A stretch of 64,000 nucleotides of DNA from Paraspadella gotoi (lineage: Eukaryota > Chaetognatha), in contig CM119263.1 of the NCBI GenBank assembly GCA_051294375.1, forward strand, positions 4,234,161 through 4,298,160. The letters are read 5' to 3'. The notes beneath the pieces are model-generated. The model saw nothing but the letters and a program-made list of their open reading frames with translations, had not been told where the DNA came from and ran no database searches. Both the position numbers and the translations under genes were made by a program. Positions 45,890-58,529 of the stretch are shown here, one piece after another. Each line of letters begins with the position of its first letter. Within the stretch, counting starts at the first letter, position 1.

Positions 45890-46600
45890 CCTCCTAACCT
45901 CAGATTTTTAAAGCCTGAGAAAAGAGCAAACTCATGTTATGATCACCATAAAAGATAAATTCGTTTTTTCCTTCCGAATCTCATCACCGATGTTGAGTTT
46001 CCATTCTGCCATTTCTGGAACATTTTGCGGTGACTCGAAATCACCACCGAATCACCTCATGTTTCGCTAATCACCTTCAGATCTCTTCTTTGAACTAAAA
46101 GATCTACTTGCAGTATCGTAATCTATCCTTTCAAAACTGGAAATCTTTTTCGTTATTTTCACTGAAGCTTTTATCCCGAGCGATTTCACAACTTTTTTTT
46201 TTAAATTGAATACTCGATGAGTATTTCACGAACAAGATTTTCTGTCCCAGGATTTTTTTAGGACGTTGAAAGTAAAAATATGAATCTTGAAAAGTTTAAA
46301 AACAATGGAACGTTCAAGTCTTGTGAAAAGCCGTGAAAGATGTATAGAAACAAGGGACAAGCAAACCGTGAAGTTGCCGACTTAAAGAACGTACGTCCCT
46401 CCGGAACTTAACCCTGTATTACACGGTGAACATCACAATTCAATTACAATTTATTCTCACACTGAACCTTTTCTCTCTTTTATCACATTGATAACTCAAA
46501 CTCTTTCGCGTTCCTCCAGTAACCCTTTCAATGAAGCTCTGAGTGATAGAAGTGAAAGAAAGTGAAAGAACTCACCCTTAAATTTAACCGTGAAGTGACT
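45890..46600. other. Unassigned sequence
   Basis: No coding exon recognised on either strand. Confidence 0.4.
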
Positions 46601-46650
46601 CTCTTATTGACATTCGTTTTGCTCGTCGTCGTCGTCGTCGTCGTCGTCGT

Positions 46651-46843
46651 NNNNNNNNNNNNNNNNNNNNNNNNNNNNNNNNNNNNNNNNNNNNNNNNNN
46701 NNNNNNNNNNNNNNNNNNNNNNNNNNNNNNNNNNNNNNNNNNNNNNNNNNNNNNNNNNNNNNNNNNNNNNNNNNNNNNNNNNNNNNNNNNNNNNNNNNNN
46801 NNNNNNNNNNNNNNNNNNNNNNNNNNNNNNNNNNNNNNNNNNN
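46651..46843. other. Assembly gap (193 N) after (TCG)n
   Basis: (GTC)n at 46623-46650 runs into the gap. Confidence 0.98.
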
Positions 46844-47308
46844 ACCCGGACACAATCGAATGTCACTCAACGCATAATTTTTTTTGTCCGTAAGTCCATC
46901 CATCCATCTATCCATCCATTCAACTCCCTTCCTTTCCGCTTCATTGTTTTTTATTACATTTTTCAGACATTTCTGACTTTTTTTTCTCTTTTTTTTTCGT
47001 TTCCCAATATTCTCTTTCTTTTGAATTTTTTGTCATTATGCATGAAAACCTTTGGGTAAATCTTTGTCAGTCTTTTCTCTGTCCTGCCTTTCTTTATCTT
47101 TTTCTCTCTTGCGTCCAAACGATCTCTGTCCCTATTTTCTCTATCTCTTTATCAGTGTCCCTCTCCCCATTGTTTCTTGCTCTGTCCTTGCCGTTTTTTC
47201 TCGTTGTCCCTCTTATCTTTGTCTTTCTTTTATATGTCTTTATTCTCATCCCCATTCACTTTGTCTCTCTTCCCTTTGTCTCTCCTTGTCCTTCCCCACC
47301 TCTAGTCT

Positions 47309-48235
47309 NNNNNNNNNNNNNNNNNNNNNNNNNNNNNNNNNNNNNNNNNNNNNNNNNNNNNNNNNNNNNNNNNNNNNNNNNNNNNNNNNNNNNNNNNNNN
47401 NNNNNNNNNNNNNNNNNNNNNNNNNNNNNNNNNNNNNNNNNNNNNNNNNNNNNNNNNNNNNNNNNNNNNNNNNNNNNNNNNNNNNNNNNNNNNNNNNNNN
47501 NNNNNNNNNNNNNNNNNNNNNNNNNNNNNNNNNNNNNNNNNNNNNNNNNNNNNNNNNNNNNNNNNNNNNNNNNNNNNNNNNNNNNNNNNNNNNNNNNNNN
47601 NNNNNNNNNNNNNNNNNNNNNNNNNNNNNNNNNNNNNNNNNNNNNNNNNNNNNNNNNNNNNNNNNNNNNNNNNNNNNNNNNNNNNNNNNNNNNNNNNNNN
47701 NNNNNNNNNNNNNNNNNNNNNNNNNNNNNNNNNNNNNNNNNNNNNNNNNNNNNNNNNNNNNNNNNNNNNNNNNNNNNNNNNNNNNNNNNNNNNNNNNNNN
47801 NNNNNNNNNNNNNNNNNNNNNNNNNNNNNNNNNNNNNNNNNNNNNNNNNNNNNNNNNNNNNNNNNNNNNNNNNNNNNNNNNNNNNNNNNNNNNNNNNNNN
47901 NNNNNNNNNNNNNNNNNNNNNNNNNNNNNNNNNNNNNNNNNNNNNNNNNNNNNNNNNNNNNNNNNNNNNNNNNNNNNNNNNNNNNNNNNNNNNNNNNNNN
48001 NNNNNNNNNNNNNNNNNNNNNNNNNNNNNNNNNNNNNNNNNNNNNNNNNNNNNNNNNNNNNNNNNNNNNNNNNNNNNNNNNNNNNNNNNNNNNNNNNNNN
48101 NNNNNNNNNNNNNNNNNNNNNNNNNNNNNNNNNNNNNNNNNNNNNNNNNNNNNNNNNNNNNNNNNNNNNNNNNNNNNNNNNNNNNNNNNNNNNNNNNNNN
48201 NNNNNNNNNNNNNNNNNNNNNNNNNNNNNNNNNNN
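47309..48235. other. Assembly gap (927 N), the largest in the window
   Basis: Pyrimidine-rich sequence precedes it (46,960-47,308). Any open frame crossing it is meaningless. Confidence 0.98.
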
Positions 48236-48257
48236 CTTTCGAACTCACCTTCGGTAG

Positions 48258-48315
48258 ATTTCCCTTCGAAGGCAGCGATTCACTGAATCCGATGCGAAGG
48301 TTAACGGGTCGGAAG
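48258..48315 (+). CDS. Possible small exon after the 927-N gap
   Basis: CTTCGGTAG then an open frame FPFEGSDSLNPMRRLTGRK and a GTGAGG donor. The minus strand also has a good donor here (CCGAAG|GTGAGT), so the strand is uncertain and no family can be named. Confidence 0.25.
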
Positions 48316-48886
48316 GTGAGGTAGGGAGGGGGCGGTTGAGAGGTAAGGAAAAGAGGGTAAGGAAATTAGTGTAGGTGATTGAAACAGTTGTGATGAGGTG
48401 AGGAAAAAGTATTTGATGTTTGGACCTTTAACAGAGTTGGTGTCGAGTGTAATTTACTCTGTCAAGTAATTCGTATTTGTGAGACGAGTATTATACAGGG
48501 TGATTCTCGTGATTAAAAATATAAGGGCTCTCTTTTCTCAAAGCGCCCCATTTCTGTTACTAAATTTTAACTTTAATATTTAACCTTACTAATCTATTAC
48601 CAAAGCCATAACATAATCCCTAACCCTAAACTTAGTTCTTAACCTAATTCATGACCTATTTCCTATCATTAACATTTAACACAGTCTTTAAACATAAAAA
48701 TTAACTTAAATCTGAATTTGATACGAAATGGGGCTTTCCGGGAAAATAAGGCCTATATTAGAATCAATAGTTGGTCTTACACTCAACCTAATTATGACAC
48801 CAATGGTACACTGCTACAACATTCACACTAAGGTGCGTTTTAGAACTTGTGGTGAGGAAAAATACGTATATCGATTTCTCGTGGTG

Positions 48887-49000
48887 ACAATGATGATGAT
48901 GTCGATGATAATGATGGTGATATTGATTATAATTATGATGATGACGATGATGATGGCGATGGTGATGATGATGATGATGATTATGATGATCACGCATACG
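48887..49000 (+). repeat. (GAT)n degenerate microsatellite
   Basis: GATGATG repeats with many substitutions; a (GAC/GAA)n degenerate tract follows at 49180-49420. Confidence 0.85.
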
Positions 49001-49179
49001 TGAGCCCTTGATGTGATTGGCGTTAGAGAGCGAGAGTGGAAAAAGAGTGGGGAAGGGGGGGGAGTGAGGGTAGCCGTAAGGATGAGGTGGGGGGGGTTGA
49101 TTCCCATGATCACCTTTGAATCCCATGGGAACAGACTTGGCTGTTTCCGCGAAGAACGTGAGTTGACTTTGAATTAAGA

Positions 49180-49420
49180 CAAAGACGACGATGAAGAAGA
49201 CGATGAAGAAGATGATGACGACGACAATGAAGAAGACGATGAAGAAGACGATGAGAAAGACTACGACGATGTGATGAAGAAGACGATGACGACGACGATG
49301 TGAAAGACATGGACGACGAAGATGACGATGAAGAAGACGATGAAGAAGACGATGATTACGACGATGAGAAAGACGATGACGACGACTACGAAAAAGGACG
49401 ATGGGAAAGACGACGATTAC
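49180..49420 (+). repeat. Degenerate (GACGATGAAGAA)n tract
   Basis: AAGAAGACGATG units with variants; reads as acidic protein in one frame, with no other coding evidence. Confidence 0.8.
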
Positions 49421-49756
49421 GACGAACCTTTTGGTACCTAGTTATATGCCTATCTTTTCTCAGGCAAACACATACCCCCTTATACGACGACGTTAAAAAC
49501 GATGATGAACTGAGAAAGGGAGAAATTGATTTTTTATATGATATTAAGTAATAAAAATTGCTAATGATAAAGAAACGGTTTGTGTCATTTTATGATGACG
49601 ACGACGACGACGAAAAATTTAAACTGATATTAATTCTCTGAATGTTTAATTTCTGTTTACTTTATGTTTAATGTGTTTTTTTGTTTACTTCTTATTTACT
49701 TTCTTACTTTTTATTTTTTCTCTTGCTGTTTTTCATTTTTACTCTTTCTTTTTTCA

Positions 49757-49905
49757 TTCTTTCTTTCTATCTCTCTTTCTATCTTTCTATCTTTCTTTCT
49801 TTCTTTCCTTCTTTCTTTCTTTTTTTCCTCCAATTCTTTCTTTTTTTCTTCCTCCCTTTATTTCTTTCTTTCTATCTTTCTTTCATTTTTTTCCTTCCCA
49901 AATCG
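49757..49905 (+). repeat. (TTTC)n imperfect microsatellite
   Basis: CTTT units with frequent interruptions, close to the gap at 49934. Confidence 0.85.
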
Positions 49906-49933
49906 TTTTTCTCCCGCGCTATTTCCATCCACC

Positions 49934-50231
49934 NNNNNNNNNNNNNNNNNNNNNNNNNNNNNNNNNNNNNNNNNNNNNNNNNNNNNNNNNNNNNNNNNNN
50001 NNNNNNNNNNNNNNNNNNNNNNNNNNNNNNNNNNNNNNNNNNNNNNNNNNNNNNNNNNNNNNNNNNNNNNNNNNNNNNNNNNNNNNNNNNNNNNNNNNNN
50101 NNNNNNNNNNNNNNNNNNNNNNNNNNNNNNNNNNNNNNNNNNNNNNNNNNNNNNNNNNNNNNNNNNNNNNNNNNNNNNNNNNNNNNNNNNNNNNNNNNNN
50201 NNNNNNNNNNNNNNNNNNNNNNNNNNNNNNN
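49934..50231. other. Assembly gap (298 N)
   Basis: Run of N. A minus-strand gene probably continues into it. Confidence 0.98.
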
Positions 50232-50625
50232 TCCGCCCCTCCAGTGCCTCCAAATTGCGATCCTTCAATCCTGCAAAACACGAGTCTTTTGTTTTGATAG
50301 CGCTGCCGCTGCCGAAGCGACGCTGCCGGCCCGCCGCTGCCGACGCCGCTGCCGGAGGCTAAACGCGACGGGGCGTCCTTGGCCGGTTTCAGACTTTGAC
50401 ATAATACAGATTCTGATTTGGTTTTTTTTAAACAAACGAATCTAAGAAAAATATATTTAGATATCGCGACATTTTTAAACAATTTAAAATCAAATTTAAC
50501 CTTACTACCTTATTTTCGGGGTGAGGTCGCACCGCTGGATCCAGACGTGGCGGGGCAGCTGTGTCGCGGCGGCGTCGGCCTCGTCGGCGTCGGGAGCGCC
50601 GGTCACAGCGGGGCGCCGCCAGAAG
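50232..50625 (-). CDS. Partial minus-strand gene entering the 298-N gap, product unknown
   Basis: Upstream exon (to about 50512) reads GAPDADEADAAATQLPRH then VWIQRCDLTPKI, with a candidate donor ATAAG|GTAGTAAG. A 110-120 bp AT-rich intron leads to AAAG near 50395 and a frame LKPAKDAPSRLASGSGVG followed by RQRQRYQNKRLVFCR that stays open into the gap. A CAG acceptor near 50270 gives an alternative frame DRNLEALEGR. GC-rich codons and Ala/Gly/Arg composition look coding. The 5' start was not found; the acceptor lacks a good pyrimidine tract. Confidence 0.35.
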
Positions 50626-50757
50626 ATTCGGAGCGTCGAACAAAGAAACGAGTCGTCCGATCTTTTTTCGCGGTTTCCTTTTTCTTCGTCCGTCTTTCCG
50701 TCTAACTGTTCTACTTTCTGTCTGTACATCTCTTTCTTTCCTTCTTGTGTTATTATT

Positions 50758-50761
50758 ATTT

Positions 50762-50849
<88 letters not shown>

Positions 50850-50850
50850 T
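50758..50850 (+). repeat. (TTTC)n microsatellite
   Basis: About 23 near-perfect CTTT units, then degenerate T/C-rich sequence to 50990. Confidence 0.9.
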
Positions 50851-51390
50851 CAGTATTTATTTCTTTTATTCTCTCTTTCTTTCTTTTTCTTTCTATCTCT
50901 CTTTCACTTCTTCTTTCTTTCAGTCCTTCTTTCTTTTTTTCTTTCTATACTTCTTTCAGTCTTTCTTTCTTTGTTTTGTTTTCTTTTCTTTCCATCTCAT
51001 ACCGCGATTCCACTAAGTTTTCCTTTTTTCTTCCCCCTATTTCCATTTATAACAAGAAATTCCGTTGCGTTCGACACGAGTTTTCAATTAGCGTTTTCTT
51101 GATTGTCGTCGTTGTCGTTGTCGTCGTCGTTGTAGTCGTCGTTCTTGTGAACGACTTTTCCGTGATTCAAAAGTCGAAATCGCGTGATCTATTGATTTTT
51201 TGCTAGAATGAATTAAAGAATGAATAAAAAATTAAAACGTCCTTTGGCAAACAAAGTCAAAAGTGTAAGGAGCTCTTTATTCTAATAAAAGGTTTTTTCG
51301 CTAATTTTTATTTTAGAATTTTTTAGAATTTCTTTTCCATTTCCGTAAATTGAGATTCTTTCAAAGAGAAACATCGCGTGCTTATTTCCT

Positions 51391-51391
51391 C

Positions 51392-51435
<44 letters not shown>

Positions 51436-51575
51436 CTTCCTTTTTATTCTCTCTCTTCCTCTCTCTCTCTCTCTCTCTCTTTTCTCTCTCATCTCTCTTA
51501 CTCTTCTTCTCTCTCTATCTTTTCTCTCGTCTCTCACTCTCTTTCTCTCTCTCTTTCTCATCTCTCTCTCTCTCA
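51391..51575 (+). repeat. (CT)n interrupted microsatellite
   Basis: CT runs with TTT and A interruptions. Confidence 0.85.
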
Positions 51576-52109
51576 AACTTCGCCACCCCGCAACAACCGC
51601 TCTTCCCTCTCTTTGTACCAGACCGGACTCACTTCTGGCGACTTCCTCCTTGACTGGCCCAATTTCGTTAATTCACGTGATATTAGCGCAGAGTTCAGCT
51701 GCGCCATCTGTGTGACGCGAGATTTCAAATCTCTTTCCTCATATCTTAATTAAGAACTTTCACCCAGTCTCATCTGCCCCTCTCTACCTTTCCTCAGTCT
51801 TCTTCTCTCTTAGTTTCTCTCTGCTCCCTCGTGTCTCTCGTTCTGCCTACATTCCTTATTTACCCTTTATCCTCTCTTCCTCACTCTCTCTCGTTTCTTC
51901 ATCTTCCTCTCATTTCTGGCTTCTCTCTCTCCTCGCTACTCCTTCTTACCGTTTATTCTAACCCCTAATACCAGAGGTCCGTTCTCAAAAACAGCGCACT
52001 ATATCACGCGTGTTATATATATCATAACAATCTCTCTTGCGCGTATATAAGTATGGATAACGGGCCTGCTAGATCACGCGCGTTTAGTACATGTCTTTTT
52101 ATTGTGTGT

Positions 52110-53390
52110 CATCTAGCACCAAATTATGGAGGGCGGCTTTTGAGCATAATTCGAGAGCAATACAAGGGCCGAGATGAAGCTCTACGCTGCTGGTGCTATA
52201 GTGCAAGATTGCACAGTTGTTTCGGATAGGACGCATGCAAATGCGCATCTCCCACTTCAACTATCATATATGCTGCGATTGTGATGATGGACTGCAAATA
52301 GCGCTTTTTTTTTAATTTCAACTATTGCTATAGATAGTAAAGCACATGGCATTGCCAGCTACAAAGGGCTTATTCTAGTAATAAGTCCGGATCGGCATTT
52401 GGATAAAAAGAGCATGCACCACTTAATATGATAAGACTCGTAGACATTGATATACAAAGAGGAGACAAAGATGATTGAAGTCTAACCTTATGACATCGGA
52501 ATAGCTATTCACGATTTAGTTTTTAAGAAAGTGCGAGCGAAACGACGCAATACATAGTCGCCGCCGAAATAAGGTCTAAAGCGTCAATTACTATGTGGAC
52601 ATTAGGACTCTAATCGCCCACACTGCGTTAGACTGAGCCAAAATGGGCAACTGTATATACGCGATCCTATAAACCCGTCCGTCCCGCTCTAAAATTTAGT
52701 CGCGCATGCTTTTAATCTGTGTCAAGCTCTAAAATCGTTGTACAGATTCAACAAGTCGGTATAGTTATGTCATGCACTGGCTCAGATCTGCAGTCTATAG
52801 TACAGGGTTATCGGTTAAGCATACTTTAATCATTTTTGGCAGCTAAACTAGTCATATGTTTGTTATTCGGTCGCTGCAGCCTGACTTTGACGAAGCATAT
52901 CGCATGCGGATTCAATATGATTATTCTATCTGTGTATAGTGTTCGCACACAGTTTCGTGCAAATTTGAAAGCTGTTGCGCCTCGGCGCAACAATCAATCC
53001 TCGCTTCACAGCTCTCATTCCTTCTATTCCAATTGACATATACAACAAGTGTCAATCTCTGCTGCTCGAGGTGTCTAGATTCATAGGCGTCAATGTCGCC
53101 CACCCCTGGAACCTTCACGCCAGTTGATTTAGAGTTACTTACCTATTTTTCCTCTTCCCTCAGATAAGACCATTTTGGCCCTCATTCTAGCTTCCCAAGG
53201 CGCTGGCGCGTAGACTTTCCCGCAGTGCCCTTGATTATACTGTCTCATCGTCGGAAACGTCAAAGAGAATTTCTTGGTTTTTTTAATTAAGAATACATAC
53301 GGGGTAATTTTTTCTGTTCCTCCTCCTCCGTTCGCTTTCATGCAATTATCGAGTGAAGCACAAAAAAAAAAAAAAAAAAAATGATCGGCC
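52110..53390 (+). repeat. Error-laden copy of 55415-56134
   Basis: Landmarks recur in the same order: GGAGGGCGGCTTTTGAG / GGAGGGCGCTTCGAG; a poly(T) then GCTATAGA..AGCACATGGCATTGC; CGTCGGAAACGTCAAAGAGA / CGTCGAACGCAAGAGATT; TTTTAATTAAGAA then CGGGG.AATTTTTTCT; and ATTATCGAGTGAAGC. Dense substitutions and indels spread evenly fit uncorrected long-read sequence better than biological divergence. Confidence 0.75.
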
Positions 53391-55200
53391 GAACATCCGG
53401 CGCCCCTCTCCCTCTTTTTGTGTGCTCAATTTTGACCTTCGGTGCGCGGCGCCTCAGACAATGGCAAAGATAACATTTACCTGATCTCCGTATCGTGCAA
53501 GGTTCGACTTTGACACTCTAGTCTCGGGCTGAAATGTCGCGCGAACCCGACTGAGAAAAGAAATAAAATATAGTACTCATACTACTTTTCTTCCCAATCA
53601 TCTCTTTGCGTCTAGCTCTGCATACGATCTGGCAATCAACATCTACGACGTAGCAGTAGCATGATCTGATCCGCTCGACGAGACGCAGTCCGTAGAGAGA
53701 GAGAGACGATCGCCGATAGACCGATGAGACAGCTTATATTTTGATACGGCCAGAGAAGGTCGCAAGACGAGTCAGGCAGAGACAAGACACTAGCACACGG
53801 CAGAGAAAGGACCTCCCATACTGACTGTTACCAGAGCGCTACAATCGTTGCATATCTCGCGATACATCCACTCTCAGCGTGCGCGTGACGGCAGCGGTGC
53901 ACTCTCTTAGTCTACTCAATCTCTTCTCTCTACCTTCTACCCTCTCTTTTCTGACTGAACGAATTTCTTTCTTGTCTATCGCCTTCTCCCATGCGATCTC
54001 AAATACTACATCTTTGAGCAGGGCGAACTGAGAGAGAGAGAAGAGATGTAGCTAAGCTCTACTGACCTCATCTCTCTGCTATCGTCGAGTATGAGCATGT
54101 GGGTAAGAGAACTTAAGAGTGGGTACGAAAAAAAAAGATTTAGACCGTATAGATTTTATGATGTTTCTTTTTTTGCCTTCCGCTACGCACACGGCCTTTT
54201 CGCTTGGAAGCATACACATAGAATGCTCTTAGATCGTGAGATGCCTGCAGATCCGGATTGAGAGGCAAGATAATATGTTAATATATCTTCTGCGTGAGGA
54301 ATCACCTAGGAGTAACTGCTCGCGCGCTCGGCAGAGAGTCCGAGAAGTCTGCGACGCAGAAAATACAATTAAACGGAGATAAAGGCAAGAACTGGCCTAT
54401 CAAATAGAAAACAACCCCACATCGGCCCTAAGCTAAAAGATGAATAGAGAATAGCTCATCATCTATACTTGTCTCTCTCCTCTCTGTCTCTCTCTCTCTT
54501 TCTGCGTCTATCTCTCTGCTACATCTTCCTTCTCATCTCTCTTCACTTCCTATTTAATTTCTTGGTGTGATTAACGCCCCTGTTCCACTTAGGAAAACAA
54601 TTCTGTTCTTAGAAATAAACATTCTCGAATAAGCTTCTTCTTCCTACTCGAGAACCTACGGACTGCTCTCAACTCAGAGTGAGAGACATATCTAGAGATA
54701 TGTGAGTATACCTATCTTGTCGTGCTTATACATTTAAACTCGATTCATCCAGTCTTACATCCTCCAGTCCCTCGTGCTCCAGCTACTCTCTCCTGCTCTT
54801 CTTTGCTTCGTTACTCTCTTTCAGCTACATCTACTACTACTAGCTTCCTCTCTGTCCTCTGACTCTCTTCGTGCACGGTGCGATCTCTCGCGTCAACACC
54901 GTGTGACCTACAGATGTCGCTGGAGAATAACTAATTTATTCATAAGAGGATCGTGAATGATTTCGCCCGCAGGATCCAAGTATACATTGTAACTAACGGG
55001 GTTTACCTGTCATATGTTACTTTTACTTCGCTCGGAGCTCCGAGTCTGGTGGTTGCTTAATGAAAGCATTCTAGCTCCCTCTGCGTAACGAAAATCTGAA
55101 CCCGTAGATCATAGTACAATCAAAAGCTATATAAGGAATAACAATAGAGAGTTCGAATAATACTCCGGGTCATCTTGCTTTTGCGTCTGAGTGTATTTTT
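53391..55200. other. Probably low-quality sequence, content unassigned
   Basis: Base composition and loss of homopolymers and clean microsatellites differ from the rest of the window. No gene is recognisable. It may be a noisy read through the region hidden by the gap at 56135-56666 and beyond. Confidence 0.4.
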
Positions 55201-55309
55201 TGAGGTTTTTCTTTGGTGCTTGGTGCGTTTTTACTGCGACCCCTCTCTATGTTCCCATCAAAGCATACCCCTCACTCACAATTTTGATCTTCTTTGACTC
55301 CTCTTCTGT

Positions 55310-55334
55310 NNNNNNNNNNNNNNNNNNNNNNNNN
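55310..55334. other. Assembly gap (25 N) beside (CT)n
   Basis: (CT)n at 55335-55366 follows. Confidence 0.98.
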
Positions 55335-55368
<34 letters not shown>

Positions 55369-55439
55369 TTATTTTAACCCCGGCGTCTCAAAAAGCCTTA
55401 AACTTTCATGGGTTTAGTCTTTTGTTTAGCCATTGGAGG

Positions 55440-55755
55440 GCGCTTCGAGAATCAAGGCGAATGGCACGTTGGAGAAGATTGCGTTGGAAGGAGCAAATGG
55501 CTCACTACTATTGGATGAGCAAATGGCTTTTTTTTTAAGCAAATGCTATAGAAGTAGCACATGGCATTGCAGTACCAAAGGAGTAAAGGGCATTGGAAAA
55601 GCAAATTGTAATTGAGGAACAAAGAACAAGGAAGAGCTTATCGTATAGAAGGAGCAAACGGAATGGAAGGAGCAATAGCCAAGGCAGACCGAATCATGCT
55701 TGAGGAGCAAATGGCAATGTATAGCGAATCGTGCTAAAGGAGCAAATGGCAAGTC
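55440..55755 (+). repeat. Degenerate ~21-bp minisatellite (GGAGCAAATGGCATTGGAA)
   Basis: About a dozen units with the core GGAGCAAATGGC and many changes (GTAGCACATGGC, GGAGTAAAGGGC, GGAGCAAACGGA). A short run of the reverse complement, GCCATTTGCC, is at ~32738-32795. (GTGGTA)n follows at 55760-55820. Confidence 0.7.
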
Positions 55756-56134
55756 TAGTGACAGTGGTAGTGGTAGTGGCAGCGGTAATAGTGGTGGTAG
55801 TGGTAGTGGTAGTAAAGGTGGTAGTGACTTGACGAAGATAACGATGGTAATAATATCTAATGTTTCTGAGGACAAATAAAAAATCCCCGAAACAATCAAT
55901 ATCATTTTCCTTCAATGACTACGGCAACCAATGGAGCTGATGGCATTGGCGGCAGTGATTGAGTTGGTGGCATTGGCCCCATTGGTTCCGCCCAAGGGGG
56001 CGGATCGCAGCCCTGATTAACGCCATCGTCGAACGCAAGAGATTTCTTGTTTTTTAATTAAGAAAATACCGGGGAATTTTTTCTTTCTCCTCCTCCTTCG
56101 CTTTCTGCAATATCGAGTGAAAGCAAAAAAAAAA

Positions 56135-56666
56135 NNNNNNNNNNNNNNNNNNNNNNNNNNNNNNNNNNNNNNNNNNNNNNNNNNNNNNNNNNNNNNNNNN
56201 NNNNNNNNNNNNNNNNNNNNNNNNNNNNNNNNNNNNNNNNNNNNNNNNNNNNNNNNNNNNNNNNNNNNNNNNNNNNNNNNNNNNNNNNNNNNNNNNNNNN
56301 NNNNNNNNNNNNNNNNNNNNNNNNNNNNNNNNNNNNNNNNNNNNNNNNNNNNNNNNNNNNNNNNNNNNNNNNNNNNNNNNNNNNNNNNNNNNNNNNNNNN
56401 NNNNNNNNNNNNNNNNNNNNNNNNNNNNNNNNNNNNNNNNNNNNNNNNNNNNNNNNNNNNNNNNNNNNNNNNNNNNNNNNNNNNNNNNNNNNNNNNNNNN
56501 NNNNNNNNNNNNNNNNNNNNNNNNNNNNNNNNNNNNNNNNNNNNNNNNNNNNNNNNNNNNNNNNNNNNNNNNNNNNNNNNNNNNNNNNNNNNNNNNNNNN
56601 NNNNNNNNNNNNNNNNNNNNNNNNNNNNNNNNNNNNNNNNNNNNNNNNNNNNNNNNNNNNNNNNNN
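56135..56666. other. Assembly gap (532 N) ending in (GA)n
   Basis: Poly(A) on the left, (GA)n on the right. Confidence 0.98.
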
Positions 56667-56699
<33 letters not shown>

Positions 56700-57308
56700 T
56701 TAAAGGAAAAAAAAGGCCATTGAGAATTTATTCCTACCAGGCTTCGTTACAAAATGTGCTGAGCTGCAGATCATAGCAGTAAATTTTATTGGGAATCATT
56801 GGATTCCGCCTGGCAGTCGTGGCACGGGGCAGTGGAAATAGACGGCCAGTAGAGAGATAGAGAAGCTCTCTCTCTCTCTCTCTCTCTCTAAAGGAAGAGA
56901 GAAGTAATCAGCCACGCCATCTATTGTGGGTTAATTCCTACCCATTGGATGATCCGCCGCTTCGGCGTTCACTGCGGGCGCGAGCTCTTCGCGAGCGGAC
57001 CAGTAGACAAAGTTATGAACTGCGAGCTTAAGAAGCAGATCTTACGAGCGTACGCTGACGATCGAGCAAGACTCTGCGTGCGCTGCTCCAACATTCGGTC
57101 GCTCCTCTCATCTCTCCTACATCTTCTCTCTCGTCCGGGTCTTTGCGTCAGTTTCCCAGATCGTTCGATTCTTCTCTCCTCATTACTCTCTCTATCGCAT
57201 ATTAGAGATATCCGTGATAACGAAGAAATAATATTTCGCAAAGCTTCTTCCTCACCGCTGAGTGCATCAAGACCGGCGGAAAAAAGAGACTGTTATCATA
57301 CTGTAATC

Positions 57309-57501
57309 GATTGCGACTCATGCTCTCCTCTCTCTCTCTCCCTCTCTCTCTCTTGCATCCTCTTCCTCTCTTCACTCTCTGTCTCTCTCTCTCTCCTATC
57401 CCACATACCACTCTTCTCTCTCTACTCCTCCATCCTCGTTCTCAGTCGTTGCTCTCCGCACGCTCTCTTCTCATCTCTCGTCTCTCTCTCTCTTCTCCTC
57501 T
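57309..57501 (+). repeat. (CT)n interrupted tract ending at a 25-N gap
   Basis: CT-rich with interruptions; gap at 57502-57526. Confidence 0.85.
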
Positions 57502-57526
57502 NNNNNNNNNNNNNNNNNNNNNNNNN
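57502..57526. other. Assembly gap (25 N)
   Basis: Run of N inside a CT-rich tract. Confidence 0.98.
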
Positions 57527-58014
57527 CTCTCTCGTCACCGTGGCCAATTTTGCTGAAAACTGAAAAGGAAGAAGATTTTCGCTCGAGGTCATCGCTCGGC
57601 CGGTCGGTCGGTCTGTCTTTTGAATCCTCGGTGAGGTCTGTCGGTCTGTCCTTTGGTCTGTCGATCGGTCTCTCTTTTGGTCTGTTTTTTGGTTCGTCGG
57701 TCAGTATGTCGATCTTAGCAACTTGCATCAAGCAATACAATACATTGAGTTTTTGGTTTTATTGTTAATGTATTCTATTGGTATGTCCGGAAATAGTCAC
57801 CTCTATAATTGTTTATTAAATTAAAAACGAATAATTCTTAGATTTAGTTAAATCATTATATTTTTCGATTTTTGTGTTTTAACCGGGATAATCTGTACTC
57901 AGTCGATCGCTCTGTCTGTCTGTCAGGTCACTCAAGTCGGTCTTCCTCGTCTCGAATCTTCCGTCGCTTTATTTGTTCACAAATGATGAAGAAAAAAAAA
58001 GTCTTTCATCGGGA

Positions 58015-58195
58015 AATCGTCGTCATCTTCGTCGTCGTTGTCGTCGTCGTCATCGTCTTAAATTTTCTTCCTCTTTCGTCTTCAAAAATCGTATTTTTCA
58101 TATTTCTCTCCTGGCGTCTTATTAATGACTGTTACGACGAAGACGACGACGACGCCGATGCTGACGATGAAGACGACGACGACGCCGATGCTGAA
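58015..58195 (+). repeat. (GTC)n followed by an acidic 30-bp tandem pair
   Basis: (GTC)n at 58018-58056, then GACGAAGACGACGACGACGC plus CGATGCTGAC duplicated at 58135-58194. The two halves are near-complementary and could form a hairpin. Confidence 0.75.
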
Positions 58196-58529
58196 CGACA
58201 GAAGACAGACAGAAACGACGCCGATTCTGCGAACCGAAGACGAACGACGACCGACACGTTCATAGAGTAATTAGGACCAAAGAAATTGGACAATTAGCAC
58301 CTTTAAAAAGGAATGACGGGAACGTCTCGACTCTCTCTGCTTCTCTCTCGTCATCTCCCTCTCATCCTCTTCTCTCTCTCTCCTCTCTTCTCTCTCTTCT
58401 CTCTCTCTCTCTCTAGTCTCTCTCTCTCTCTCCTCTACACTTCGCTATACTTTTCTTTGAACAAATTAAAACGATGTAAAAAAAGAAATTTAAAAAAATT
58501 TAAATAAGATTTTTTTCTATTTAACATCA

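Noticed and set aside
47038-48324. 428-codon and 401-codon open frames
   Set aside because: They run through the 927-N gap; the remaining ends are CT-rich low-complexity DNA.
52836-53341. Open frames in 52.8-53.4 kb
   Set aside because: The interval is an error-filled copy of 55.4-56.1 kb, so frames are not meaningful.
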